DNA from: Phytopseudomonas punonensis
Lineage (GTDB): Bacteria; Pseudomonadota; Gammaproteobacteria; Pseudomonadales; Pseudomonadaceae
NCBI RefSeq assembly: GCF_900142655.1
Contig: NZ_FRBQ01000004.1
Location: 1-64,000 of the forward strand
DNA: 64,000 nt
Direction of reading: 5' to 3'
Positions 26,852 to 35,893 of the stretch are shown here, piece after piece (position 1 is the stretch's first letter; the number at the start of each line of letters is the position of its first letter). The notes under the pieces are model-generated. The model was not told where the DNA came from. It made no database searches and saw only the letters and a list, made by a program, of their open reading frames with translations. The translations under genes and the position numbers were made by a program.

Positions 26852-29164
26852 TTAACGCGGAACGGCGGGTTTCTTGACCGGTTTCTTACCCTTGCCTGCA
26901 CCGGCACGTTCGCGCGCGGCCTGCTGATTACGCGCTTCGGCAGCCGCCTTGGCCTGTTCGCGCTTGTCCCATGGCTTGCTGCCGTCGCTGCCGCGCGGTG
27001 GCAGGCCGGTGTGCTGGGTGAGGATGCGACCGCCCGCTGACTTGCCGCCGCCATTGCCAGCGACCTTCTTGCTGCCGGCCGGCGTGGAGTTCTTGCGGCG
27101 AGCGCTCTGGTACTCGTCGGTCTTCGGCTGATAGGCCGGAATCAGCTGGTGCTTGCCCTCACCGATCAGGTCGGCACGCCCCATGCGCTGCAGCGCTTCA
27201 CGCAGCATCGGCCAGCCCTTCGGGTCGTGATAGCGCAGGAACGCCTTGTGTAGGCGGCGCTGCTCCTCGCTCTTGACGATGGTCACGCCGTCGCTCTTGT
27301 AGGTGACCTTGCGCAGCGGGTTCTTGCCCGAGTGGTACATGGCCGTGGCGGTAGCCATCGGCGACGGGTAGAACGCCTGCACCTGGTCGGCGCGGAAGCC
27401 GTTGCCCTTGAGCCACAGGGCCAGGTTCATCATGTCTTCATCGGTGGTGCCCGGGTGAGCGGCGATGAAGTACGGAATCAGGTACTGCTCCTTGCCCGCT
27501 TCCTTGGAGTACTTCTCGAACATGCGCTTGAACTTGTCATAGCTGCCAATGCCCGGCTTCATCATCTGGTTGAGCGGACCTTCTTCGGTGTGTTCCGGGG
27601 CGATCTTCAGGTAACCACCGACGTGGTGGGTGACCAGCTCTTTGACGTACTCCGGCGACTCCACCGCCAGGTCGTAACGCAGACCGGAAGCGATAAGAAT
27701 CTTCTTCACCCCCGGCAAAGCGCGAGCGCTGCGATACAGCTGGATCAGCGAGGAGTGATCGGTATTCAGGTTCGGGCAGATGCCGGGGAATACGCACGAC
27801 GGCTTGCGGCACGCGGATTCGATTTCCGGGCTCTTGCACGCAATGCGGTACATGTTCGCGGTCGGGCCGCCGAGGTCGGAGATCACGCCGGTGAAGCCTG
27901 GGACCTTGTCGCGGATCTCTTCGATTTCGCGAATGATCGACTCTTCGGAACGGTTCTGGATGATCCGCCCTTCGTGCTCGGTGATCGAGCAGAAGGTACA
28001 GCCGCCGAAGCAGCCGCGCATGATGTTCACCGAGAAGCGAATCATCTCGTAGGCCGGGATCTTCTCCTTGCCATACGCCGGGTGCGGGATGCGCTGATAG
28101 GGCATGCCGAACACGTAGTCCATCTCTTCGGTGGTCATCGGGATGGGTGGCGGGTTGAACCACACGTCGATCTCGCCGTGCTTCTGCACCAGCGCACGAG
28201 CGTTGCCCGGGTTGGTTTCCAGGTGCAGCACGCGGTTGGCGTGGGCGTAGAGCACCGGGTCGTTACGCACCTTCTCCATCGACGGCAGACGAATCACCGT
28301 CTTGTCGCGGGTCATCTTCGGGCTGGCGAGAATCTGCACGACCTTGGCTTCATTCGGGTCTTCGACCGCACCTTTTTCCTGCTCGATGGCACAGGCCTGG
28401 GTGTCCTGGGTGTTCACGTACGGGTTGATGATCTTGTCGATCTTGCCCGGACGGTCGATGCGCGTGGAATCGACTTCGTACCAGTCTTTCGGCGTGTCGC
28501 GGCGAATGAACGCGGTGCCGCGCACATCGGTGATGTCTTCGATCTTCTGCCCGTAAGACAGGCGCTGGGCGACCTCGACGATGGCGCGCTCGGCGTTGCC
28601 GTACAGCAGAATGTCGGCACTGGCGTCGATGAGGATCGAGTTGCGCACGCGATCCTGCCAATAGTCGTAGTGAGCGATGCGGCGCAGCGAAGCCTCAATG
28701 CCGCCGAGCACGATCGGCACGTGCTTGTAAGCTTCTTTACAGCGCTGGCTATACACCAGGCTGGCACGATCCGGGCGCTTGCCCGCCAGACCGCCCGGCG
28801 TGTAGGCGTCGTCGGAGCGGATCTTCTTGTCCGCGGTGTAGCGGTTGATCATCGAGTCCATGTTGCCGGCCGCGACGCCAAAGAACAGGTTCGGCTCGCC
28901 GAGCTTCATGAAGTCGTCTTTGGACTGCCAGTCGGGCTGGGCAATGATCCCGACGCGGAAGCCTTGCGACTCCAGCAGCCGGCCGATAATCGCCATGCCA
29001 AACGAAGGGTGATCGACATAGGCATCACCGGTAACGATGATGATGTCGCACGAATCCCAGCCGAGCTGATCCATCTCCTCCCTGCTCATCGGCAGGAAAG
29101 GCGCTGGGCCGAAACACTCGGCCCAGTATTTTGGATAGTCGAATAGCGGCTTGGCGGCTTGCAT
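26852..29164 (-). CDS. ygiQ: YgiQ-family radical SAM protein
   Basis: This 770-residue protein has a radical SAM cluster motif Cys385-x3-Cys389-x2-Cys392 ([12 protein letters not shown]) and the very conserved YgiQ start [20 protein letters not shown] with a cobalamin-domain-like [16 protein letters not shown]. It ends in a lysine- and proline-rich basic tail of about 70 residues. The reaction is not established. ATG 29164 is chosen by similarity to E. coli YgiQ, which begins just before the same segment. It diverges from nicD across about 200 bp. Confidence 0.9.
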   Translation of the reverse strand: MQAAKPLFDYPKYWAECFGPAPFLPMSREEMDQLGWDSCDIIIVTGDAYVDHPSFGMAIIGRLLESQGFRVGIIAQPDWQSKDDFMKLGEPNLFFGVAAGNMDSMINRYTADKKIRSDDAYTPGGLAGKRPDRASLVYSQRCKEAYKHVPIVLGGIEASLRRIAHYDYWQDRVRNSILIDASADILLYGNAERAIVEVAQRLSYGQKIEDITDVRGTAFIRRDTPKDWYEVDSTRIDRPGKIDKIINPYVNTQDTQACAIEQEKGAVEDPNEAKVVQILASPKMTRDKTVIRLPSMEKVRNDPVLYAHANRVLHLETNPGNARALVQKHGEIDVWFNPPPIPMTTEEMDYVFGMPYQRIPHPAYGKEKIPAYEMIRFSVNIMRGCFGGCTFCSITEHEGRIIQNRSEESIIREIEEIRDKVPGFTGVISDLGGPTANMYRIACKSPEIESACRKPSCVFPGICPNLNTDHSSLIQLYRSARALPGVKKILIASGLRYDLAVESPEYVKELVTHHVGGYLKIAPEHTEEGPLNQMMKPGIGSYDKFKRMFEKYSKEAGKEQYLIPYFIAAHPGTTDEDMMNLALWLKGNGFRADQVQAFYPSPMATATAMYHSGKNPLRKVTYKSDGVTIVKSEEQRRLHKAFLRYHDPKGWPMLREALQRMGRADLIGEGKHQLIPAYQPKTDEYQSARRKNSTPAGSKKVAGNGGGKSAGGRILTQHTGLPPRGSDGSKPWDKREQAKAAAEARNQQAARERAGAGKGKKPVKKPAVPR

Positions 29165-29360
29165 GGCGATAACCGTTTTGATCAGGAATTTCACGGGGCG
29201 CGGAATATAGCACAAATTTTAACCAAACCCGACTGCTACGCTAGGTTGTACCGGACATCCGATAGCAGGCATCGCGGTATTCGGGTGTCATCTAAAAATG
29301 CTCCAATCGGTGTACGCTTACGCTTACACAACAAGAACAGCCCGCCCTCAGGAGCCTCGC

Positions 29361-31205
29361 TTGTCGCGCCTAGCCACACTCCTCTCGCAGATCTTGATGC
29401 TGGCAACCTTGAGCATCGCGGCGCACGCCGAAACCATCAGCCTGGACTCGCACAGCAGCGGGCTCAGCCTGAACGAACAGGTCGAACTGCTCGAAGATTC
29501 GGGCACTCAGCTGCATATCGAAGACATGGCCGATCCGGCGATACAGAGCCGCTTTACAGCCGCCCATGGGAAAGCCAGCGTCGGCCAGAGCGCCAACCCC
29601 TGGTGGATCAAAGTGACGCTGCGCGCAGAGCCTGGCGCACCAGGCCAATGGTGGCTGGAGGTCGGTTCCGTCACCCTGCTCGACCTGCAACTCTATCTGC
29701 CGGATGGCCAGGGCGGCTGGCAGAAGCGTCAGTCCGGTGAGGTGGTGAGTTTTGCCGAAGGTCGTGATCACCCGCACCGACGCATGTTGCTGCGTTTACC
29801 CGAACTGGGCGAGCAGTCGCTCACATTCTATCTGCGCAGCTACGATCCGGCGGGCAACTCATTTCCGCTGAAAGTCTGGCAACTCGACGACCTGAAAACC
29901 CACGCGGCAGCAGACAACCTCTGGCTTGGCGTGATCTACGGGGTGATCACCGCACTACTGCTCTACAACCTGTTCATCTTTCTGGCACTGCGCGACGGCG
30001 CGTACTTCTGGTACGTGGTGACCACCACGGGCGCCCTGCTGATGATCCTCAGCATGACCGGCCATGGCTTCCAGTATCTGTGGCCTGGCTCGGCAGTGCC
30101 GTTCTGGCTGGACCGCATCACCCTGCCAGCGTTGTGGGGGTTTGGCGCCTGCCGCTTTACGCAAGAGCTGCTGCAGACGCGCCGTTACGTGCCCTGGGCG
30201 CACCGACTGCTGACAGTCAGTTGCGGGCTTTACCTGCTAGCCGTGGTTTCCGACTTTTTTGGCTTGCGCGCTATCGGCGCCTGGGTCTTCGTATCGCTGG
30301 CCGTCACCACCATCCCAACTGCGCTCTGGGCATCACTGAAACGCTGGCGGCAGGGCTATTTCCCGGCCTGCTTGTATTTCTGCGGCTACGGCATGATCCT
30401 CGCAAGCGTCAACCTGCTACTGCTGCGCGCAACAGGGGTCATCCAGCCTGCAGCCTGGAACAGCTACATCTTCCCTGTCGCCGTGGCGCTGGAGTCGATC
30501 CTGTTCTCCTTTGCGCTCGCCTACCGTATCCAGCTGCTGAAAAACCAGCGCGCCGAGGCGTTGCAACGCGCTGATGAGGAGAAAGGCGCACGTCTGGCGC
30601 AGGTTCAGGCCAGCGCCGACGACCTGCAGCTAGCGGTGGACAGGCGCACCTCCGAACTGAAAAGCGCCAACCTGCAGCTTTCCCACCAGAAACAGGAGCT
30701 GCGCCACGCCGCGTTCCACGACGCGCTTACCGACCTGCCCAACCGCCGTTACCTTATTGAGCAATGCGAGAACGCCTTACGCGGCGCGCGACAAGGTGAT
30801 GAAAGCCTGGCCCTGCTTTTGATCGACCTTGATCACTTCAAGCCGATCAACGACAGGCATGGCCACGATGCCGGTGATCTGCTGCTGCAGGAGATTGGCA
30901 AGCGCTTGCAGCAACACGTGCGCGACAGCGATACGGTGGCTCGCTTGGGCGGTGATGAGTTCGCGGTGCTGATTGGCGGTGTCGACGCGCAGCAATACGC
31001 CAGGGATGTCGCCGAGCGCCTGCTCGCCGAACTGGCCCGACCGGTTGAATATGCCGGACTGAAGCTGACCGTCAGCATCAGTATTGGCGTGGCGTTCTAT
31101 CCGCAGCATGCCGAACAGTTCACCAGCCTCTACAAAGCCGCTGACCAGGCCCTATACCAGGCCAAGGCGGCCGGCCGCTCGAGTTACGCGCTATTCGAGA
31201 GCTGA
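29361..31205 (+). CDS. nicD: Membrane diguanylate cyclase with 7TMR-DISM sensor (NicD-like)
   Basis: This 614-residue protein makes cyclic di-GMP. It has a signal peptide, a periplasmic 7TMR-DISMED2 domain (about 25–170), seven transmembrane helices (about 180–390), a coiled coil, and a GGDEF domain with GGDEF at 530–534 and an RDSD inhibitory site five residues before it. The TTG start at 29361 has CAGGAG six bases away and places the signal peptide at the N-terminus; ATG 29298 has no such site. The position between ygiQ and dnaB is that of PA4929 (NicD), which acts in nutrient-induced biofilm dispersion. The same role is inferred here. Confidence 0.85.
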   Translation: MSRLATLLSQILMLATLSIAAHAETISLDSHSSGLSLNEQVELLEDSGTQLHIEDMADPAIQSRFTAAHGKASVGQSANPWWIKVTLRAEPGAPGQWWLEVGSVTLLDLQLYLPDGQGGWQKRQSGEVVSFAEGRDHPHRRMLLRLPELGEQSLTFYLRSYDPAGNSFPLKVWQLDDLKTHAAADNLWLGVIYGVITALLLYNLFIFLALRDGAYFWYVVTTTGALLMILSMTGHGFQYLWPGSAVPFWLDRITLPALWGFGACRFTQELLQTRRYVPWAHRLLTVSCGLYLLAVVSDFFGLRAIGAWVFVSLAVTTIPTALWASLKRWRQGYFPACLYFCGYGMILASVNLLLLRATGVIQPAAWNSYIFPVAVALESILFSFALAYRIQLLKNQRAEALQRADEEKGARLAQVQASADDLQLAVDRRTSELKSANLQLSHQKQELRHAAFHDALTDLPNRRYLIEQCENALRGARQGDESLALLLIDLDHFKPINDRHGHDAGDLLLQEIGKRLQQHVRDSDTVARLGGDEFAVLIGGVDAQQYARDVAERLLAELARPVEYAGLKLTVSISIGVAFYPQHAEQFTSLYKAADQALYQAKAAGRSSYALFES

Positions 31206-31209
31206 AGGG

Positions 31210-32604
31210 TTATTCGTCTTCGAACTGATAGCTGCCCGGCGCCAGGTTCTCGAAACGAGAGTACTTGCCGAGGAAGGCCAGGCGCGCAGTGCCCAGCGGG
31301 CCGTTACGCTGCTTGCCGATGATGATCTCGGCCACGCCCTTGTACTCGGTTTCGGGGTGATACACCTCGTCGCGGTACACGAACATGATGATGTCGGCGT
31401 CCTGCTCGATCGCACCGGATTCACGCAAGTCGGAGTTGATCGGGCGCTTGTTGGGGCGCTGCTCCAAGCCACGGTTGAGCTGGGAAAGGGCAATCACCGG
31501 GCAGTTGAATTCCTTGGCCAGCGCCTTGAGCGAGCGCGAGATTTCGGAAATCTCGTTGACCCGGCTGTCACCGCTCGAACCCGGAATCTGCATCAGCTGC
31601 AGGTAGTCGACCATGATAAGGCCGATCTCGCCGTGCTCACGGGCAAGGCGGCGAGAACGCGCACGCATCTCGGATGGCGAGATGCCGGCGGTATCGTCGA
31701 TGAACAGCTTGCGGTCGTTGAGCAGGTTGACCGCCGAGGTCAGGCGCGGCCAGTCATCGTCATCCAGACGACCGGCACGTACCTTGGTCTGGTCGATGCG
31801 GCCAAGCGAGGCAAGCATACGAATCACGATGGATTCCGAGGGCATTTCCAGGGAATACACCAAGATCGACTTGTCACTGCGCATCAGCGCGTTTTCCACC
31901 AGGTTCATGGCGAAAGTGGTCTTACCCATCGACGGACGGCCGGCGACGATGATCAGGTCAGCCGGCTGCAGGCCGCTGGTCAAATCGTCCAGATCGGAGA
32001 AGCCGGTGGACAGGCCCGTGATCGCATCGCCGTTGTTGAACAGCTCGTCGATACGGTCGATGGCCTTGACTAGGATATCGTTGATGCCCACGGGGCCGCC
32101 GGTCTTCGGTCGCGCTTCGGCGATCTGGAAGATCAGGCGCTCGGCCTCGTCGAGAATTTCCTCGCCGGTGCGCCCCTCAGGCGCATAAGCGCTATCAGCG
32201 ATCTCGTTGCTGATGCCGATCAGTTTGCGCAGCGTGGCGCGCTCACGAATGATCTGCGCGTAGGCCTTGATGTTGGCCACCGACGGCGTGTTCTTGGCCA
32301 ATTCGCCGAGATAGGCCATACCGCCGACCTGAGACAGCTGACCTTCCTTGTCCAACTGCTCGGACAAGGTCACTACGTCGAACGGCTGGTTGCGTTCGGC
32401 CAGCTTGTGGATGGCGCGGAAAACCAGGCGATGGTCATGGCGATAGAAGTCGCCATCGGACACCTGATCGAGCACCCGCTCCCATGCGTTGTTATCGAGC
32501 ATCAGGCCTCCGAGCACCGACTGCTCGGCCTCTATCGAGTGCGGCGGCACTTTCAGAGCAGAGGTTTGCAGGTCGTACTGTTCAGTGATGCTGATTTCGT
32601 TCAT
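31210..32604 (-). CDS. dnaB: Replicative DNA helicase DnaB
   Basis: This 464-residue protein unwinds the chromosome ahead of the replisome as a hexamer. The N-terminal primase-binding domain (about 15–120) is followed by a linker helix and a RecA-like ATPase with Walker A GRPSMGKTTFA near residue 220, Walker B IGLIMVDYLQLM, and the RSLKALAKEFNCPVIALSQLNR motif. Start MNEISITEQ at 32604 is used. Only four bases separate its stop from the convergent nicD stop. In P. aeruginosa alr lies between these two genes; it is absent here. Confidence 0.96.
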   Translation of the reverse strand: MNEISITEQYDLQTSALKVPPHSIEAEQSVLGGLMLDNNAWERVLDQVSDGDFYRHDHRLVFRAIHKLAERNQPFDVVTLSEQLDKEGQLSQVGGMAYLGELAKNTPSVANIKAYAQIIRERATLRKLIGISNEIADSAYAPEGRTGEEILDEAERLIFQIAEARPKTGGPVGINDILVKAIDRIDELFNNGDAITGLSTGFSDLDDLTSGLQPADLIIVAGRPSMGKTTFAMNLVENALMRSDKSILVYSLEMPSESIVIRMLASLGRIDQTKVRAGRLDDDDWPRLTSAVNLLNDRKLFIDDTAGISPSEMRARSRRLAREHGEIGLIMVDYLQLMQIPGSSGDSRVNEISEISRSLKALAKEFNCPVIALSQLNRGLEQRPNKRPINSDLRESGAIEQDADIIMFVYRDEVYHPETEYKGVAEIIIGKQRNGPLGTARLAFLGKYSRFENLAPGSYQFEDE

Positions 32605-32629
32605 GAGAGCCTGAAAAATTTGCGTGCGG

Positions 32630-32672
32630 TGAAAAACAAAAGGCACGGCATCGCTTTCGCAATGCCGTGCCC
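32630..32672 (-). terminator. Intrinsic terminator between rplI and dnaB
   Basis: Read on the minus strand, GGCACGGCAT pairs with ATGCCGTGCC across ten bases and is followed by CTTTTGTTTTT. It should end the rpsF–rpsR–rplI transcript 26–68 bases before the dnaB start. Confidence 0.85.
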
Positions 32673-32750
32673 GATGTTAGCGGGAACGCACCTGAGTGCA
32701 AGCCCGCTGAGCAGCGCGATCAGAGCCTTTGTACGATTTAGCGAGCTAGA

Positions 32751-32833
32751 GCTCTGCAGGGCAAAAACAGGTGAGGAAGCGGAATGTACTGTTGTACATG
32801 AGCATTCCGAACCGGTTTTTAACGCCGCAGAGC
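32751..32833. other. Structured palindromic block between rplI and dnaB
   Basis: An outer pair GCTCTGC/GCAGAGC encloses an inner imperfect palindrome with GGAATGTAC facing GTACAT and ATTCC across GAGC. The block is non-coding and lies 29 bases after rplI in its direction of transcription. Its function is unknown. Confidence 0.5.
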
Positions 32834-32861
32834 CGACGCGCAGCAGATCGTAGGCAGGTTC

Positions 32862-33308
32862 TTAAGCAGCTACTACGACCACTTTGACGGTCGCTTCGAC
32901 ATCGCTGTGCAGGTGCACGGCTACGTCGTATTCGCCAACTTGGCGAATGGTGCCGTTCGGCAGACGAACTTCAGCTTTGGCAACTTCAACGCCGGAGGCG
33001 GTCAGTGCGTCAGCGATGTCGTGAGTACCGATGGAACCGAACAGTTTGCCTTCATCGCCCGCGGTAGCGGTGATGGTGACTTCCAGTTCAGCCAGCTGAG
33101 CAGCGCGGGATTCAGCCGAAGCTTTCTTCTCGGCAGCAGCTTTTTCCAGGTCAGCGCGACGAGCTTCGAAAGCAGCAACGTTGGCTTCGGTGGCAGCGGT
33201 AGCTTTGCCTTGCGGCAGCAGGAAGTTACGGCCGTAACCGGCTTTAACGTTCACTTTATCGCCCAGGTTGCCCAGGTTGGCGATTTTTTCCAGCAGGATG
33301 ACTTCCAT
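32862..33308 (-). CDS. rplI: 50S ribosomal protein L9
   Basis: This 148-residue protein is bL9 of normal length: the N-terminal RNA-binding domain begins [30 protein letters not shown], followed by a long connecting helix rich in alanine, glutamate and lysine (about 40–75) and the C-terminal domain ([16 protein letters not shown]). It is the last gene of the rpsF–rpsR–DUF2232–rplI unit, 21 bases after the membrane protein gene. Confidence 0.98.
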   Translation of the reverse strand: MEVILLEKIANLGNLGDKVNVKAGYGRNFLLPQGKATAATEANVAAFEARRADLEKAAAEKKASAESRAAQLAELEVTITATAGDEGKLFGSIGTHDIADALTASGVEVAKAEVRLPNGTIRQVGEYDVAVHLHSDVEATVKVVVVAA

Positions 33309-33329
33309 TTGGGTGTTACCTCTTAACTT

Positions 33330-34223
33330 TTAACCTTCACCGTTGGCGGGACCCGAACCGGGCTTGTCCGCCAGACGACCACGAAAATCAAACAGACTGT
33401 CGACGATGGCTAACACCACCAGCAAGGGAAAGATCAGTTGCATGAACAGCAGCAGCGTGATGTACATACCAACCAGCCAAAATTTGGACAGTCGGCCCTT
33501 GGCCACTAGCCCGTGCAACAGGGCAATGGCTGCGAACGCCAGCGGAACACTGCACAACGGTGTAAGCATGGCCATCTCGACACCCAGATTGGGCCCGAGC
33601 AGCATGCCGACCAGCAGTAACATCGCCAGCATCGGCGGAAATCTCAGCTCACGAAACTCGGAGCCGAAACCTCCCGGGTTGTACAACGCCGCTTGCCAGA
33701 ACCGCCCAAGCATCAGGCTAAGCAAGCTGACCACCTGCAGCAACGCTGCCAGCAATCCGGTCAGTATCGGTGCAATAAGACTCTGAAGACGCGCCTGATC
33801 ATCCACCGACATCTGTTGGTGAACGCCATCGAACATCTGCGGCAAGAGCTTGATCAGCTCCTGCGACATGGCTTCGATAGGCTCATGGAACGTTGCCCTC
33901 AACACCAGCCCATACACCAGGCCCAATGCGACGCTGAATAACAGCACTCGCCGCCAGGACGGATTGGCGCGCAATACACACGCTAACCCCAGCGCTCCCA
34001 GCAACACCAACAAGGTGCGCGGTTCGCCGAAATACCACCAACCAATGGCTGGCAGTAAAGCCCAGGCGAGGATGCCGATCGCATCACTCAGGCCACGCCG
34101 CAGAAGCACCAGGCTTCCAGCAGCGGCACTCAACCAGAACAGCAGCGGCAAAGCTGCAGAACCGACCACCACGAGGGTGGCCTGCATACGGCCGCGCATT
34201 ATGAATTCTGCCAAGGCGCGCAT
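33330..34223 (-). CDS. DUF2232/YybS-like membrane protein in the ribosomal operon
   Basis: This 297-residue protein has eight or so hydrophobic helices and begins MRALAEFIMRGRMQATLV. It corresponds in position to PA4933 between rpsR and rplI and belongs to the DUF2232 group. The function is unknown. Its conserved place between ribosomal protein genes, 36 bp after rpsR, suggests cotranscription rather than a ribosomal role. Confidence 0.8.
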   Translation of the reverse strand: MRALAEFIMRGRMQATLVVVGSAALPLLFWLSAAAGSLVLLRRGLSDAIGILAWALLPAIGWWYFGEPRTLLVLLGALGLACVLRANPSWRRVLLFSVALGLVYGLVLRATFHEPIEAMSQELIKLLPQMFDGVHQQMSVDDQARLQSLIAPILTGLLAALLQVVSLLSLMLGRFWQAALYNPGGFGSEFRELRFPPMLAMLLLVGMLLGPNLGVEMAMLTPLCSVPLAFAAIALLHGLVAKGRLSKFWLVGMYITLLLFMQLIFPLLVVLAIVDSLFDFRGRLADKPGSGPANGEG

Positions 34224-34259
34224 GCGTTTTATCCCTTACTACTTGTCGAACGTCAGATC

Positions 34260-34490
34260 TTAACGGCCATGGCTGTCGGTGTAGGGCAGCAGGGCCAGGA
34301 AGCGGGCGCGCTTGATAGCGGTAGCCAGCTGACGCTGATAACGAGCCTTGGTACCGGTGATACGGCTTGGAACGATTTTGCCGGTTTCCGAGATGTAGGC
34401 TTTCAGAGTGTTGAGATCTTTGAAATCGATCTCTTTCACGTCTTCAGCGGTGAAACGGCAGAATTTACGACGACGGAAGAAACGTGCCAT
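34260..34490 (-). CDS. rpsR: 30S ribosomal protein S18
   Basis: This 76-residue protein is bS18 of normal length, with the basic N-terminus [13 protein letters not shown] and the core [20 protein letters not shown]. It pairs with S6 on the small subunit platform. It follows rpsF by 28 bp in the same operon. Confidence 0.98.
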   Translation of the reverse strand: MARFFRRRKFCRFTAEDVKEIDFKDLNTLKAYISETGKIVPSRITGTKARYQRQLATAIKRARFLALLPYTDSHGR

Positions 34491-34518
34491 GGGATTGGCT
34501 CCTCAATAGATCCGGTGA

Positions 34519-34941
34519 TTACTCGTCAGCGTTGTCGCTGTCGTTGTTGTCGCTGTCATCGCCGTCGTTGGACTCGGCATTGTCAGGACGCTCACGACGC
34601 TCACGGCGCTCACTGCGGTTTTCTTCGGCCTTGAGCATCTCGGATTGGCCGGTAACGGCTTCTTCGCGACGGATGACCAGGTTACGGATCACGGCATCGT
34701 TGTAGCGGAAGTTGTCTTCCAGCTCGGCCAGGGCCTTGCCGCTGCACTCAACGTTCAGCATCACGTAGTGAGCCTTGTGAACATTGTTGATTGCATAGGC
34801 CAGTTGACGACGGCCCCAATCTTCCAGACGGTGGATTTTGCCGCCGTCTTCTTCGATCAGCTTGGTGTAACGCTCGACCATGCCGCCGACTTGCTCGCTC
34901 TGGTCCGGGTGAACCAGAAAGATGATTTCGTAATGACGCAT
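34519..34941 (-). CDS. rpsF: 30S ribosomal protein S6
   Basis: This 140-residue protein is bS6: [18 protein letters not shown] at the start, [19 protein letters not shown] in the core. After about residue 100 a charged tail rich in Glu, Arg, Asp, Asn and Ser appears; such acidic tails are where RimK adds glutamates. It is the first gene of its operon, with a good promoter 120–148 bases upstream and a hairpin leader. Confidence 0.98.
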   Translation of the reverse strand: MRHYEIIFLVHPDQSEQVGGMVERYTKLIEEDGGKIHRLEDWGRRQLAYAINNVHKAHYVMLNVECSGKALAELEDNFRYNDAVIRNLVIRREEAVTGQSEMLKAEENRSERRERRERPDNAESNDGDDSDNNDSDNADE

Positions 34942-34962
34942 GAATGCTCCTTACGGGTTGTA

Positions 34963-34986
34963 GCCTGCCGCGAAATGCGGTCAGGC
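34963..34986 (-). promoter_or_regulatory. Hairpin in the rpsF leader, candidate S6:S18 site
   Basis: On the minus strand GCCUG, a bulged A, CCGC, a five-base loop, GCGG and CAGGC form a stem that ends about 20 bases before the rpsF ATG. Known S6:S18 autoregulatory leaders present a CCG trinucleotide in a hairpin ahead of rpsF. Here CCG is drawn as paired, so the match is only suggestive. Confidence 0.4.
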
Positions 34987-35060
34987 AAGGAGTGAATGAC
35001 ACTGTTGACTTGCTGAAATGAAGAGGCGCGCAAACGCCTGCCATGACGGCAAGGGGCGAT

Positions 35061-35089
35061 ATTCTAGAGAAGCGCCCCACCGCACGCAA
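35061..35089 (-). promoter_or_regulatory. Sigma-70 promoter of the rpsF operon
   Basis: On the minus strand TTGCGT, 17 bases, TAGAAT. Transcription would start near 35054, giving a leader of about 110 bases that contains the hairpin before rpsF. Confidence 0.65.
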
Positions 35090-35114
35090 GGTGAACTGGT
35101 GATATTTTGAACAG

Positions 35115-35141
35115 CAATCGCCGGTGATGAGCCGGCGATTG
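35115..35141 (-). terminator. Hairpin after rlmB, possible terminator
   Basis: CAATCGCCGG pairs with CCGGCGATTG around seven bases, two bases after the rlmB stop codon. The following tract is not U-rich, so termination may be weak or the hairpin may protect the 3' end. Confidence 0.5.
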
Positions 35142-35143
35142 TT

Positions 35144-35893
35144 TCAGCGCTTGACCGAGCGGCGCTGGCGCAGCGCCTCGAACAGGCAAATGCCGGTAGC
35201 GACCGACACGTTGAGACTGCTGACGCTACCGGCCATGGGCAGCTTGACCAGGTAATCGCAGTGCTCGCGGGTCAGGCGGCGCATGCCTTTGCCTTCGGCG
35301 CCCATGATCAGCACTGTCGGGCCGGTCATGTCCTGCTGGAACAGCTCCTGCTCCGCCTCGCCGGCCGTGCCGACGATCCACAGGCCACGCTGCTGCAGTT
35401 TTTCCAGGCTGCGCGCCAAGTTAGTCACCGCCACCAGCGGAATCACTTCCGCGGCGCCGCAGGCCACCTTGCGCACCACTGGCGTCAACGTTGCGGATTT
35501 GTCTTTCGGCACGATTACCGCCAACGCGCCCGCCGCATCGGCAGTACGTAGGCAGGCACCAAGGTTGTGCGGGTCAGTCACGCCATCGAGCACCAGAAGC
35601 AGTGGCGGGCCTTCGCAACGATCGAGCAATTCCTCGAGCATCGCCTCGCCCCACACCTGACTCGGGCTGACCTCAGCCACCACGCCCTGGTGCACACCTT
35701 CGACCCAGGCATCCATCTCGCGACGCTCGCACTGGCCGACGGCGACGCGCGCCTGACCAGCCAGCTCGAGCAGTGGCTGAACGCGCGGATCACTGCGACC
35801 ATCAGCCAGCCAGATCTGCTTCACCCGCTTGGGATGATGACGCAGCAAGGCTTCCACGGCGTGCACGCCGTAGATCTTTTCCAGCTGACTCAT
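35144..35893 (-). CDS. rlmB: 23S rRNA (guanosine-2'-O-)-methyltransferase RlmB
   Basis: This 249-residue SpoU-type enzyme methylates the 2'-O of G2251 in 23S rRNA. The knot-fold motifs are seen in order: DGVTDPHNLGACLRTADAAG, TVLIMGAEGKGMRRL and LPMAGSVSSLNVSVATGI. An N-terminal RNA-binding domain (KIYGVHAVEALLRHHP) precedes them. It overlaps the end of rnr by four bases (ATGA), so the two are coupled with rnr first. Confidence 0.96.
   Translation of the reverse strand: MSQLEKIYGVHAVEALLRHHPKRVKQIWLADGRSDPRVQPLLELAGQARVAVGQCERREMDAWVEGVHQGVVAEVSPSQVWGEAMLEELLDRCEGPPLLLVLDGVTDPHNLGACLRTADAAGALAVIVPKDKSATLTPVVRKVACGAAEVIPLVAVTNLARSLEKLQQRGLWIVGTAGEAEQELFQQDMTGPTVLIMGAEGKGMRRLTREHCDYLVKLPMAGSVSSLNVSVATGICLFEALRQRRSVKR

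Noticed and set aside
27332..29146. A 604-codon open frame antisense to ygiQ
   Set aside because: It mirrors the conserved radical SAM gene codon by codon and shows no independent features.
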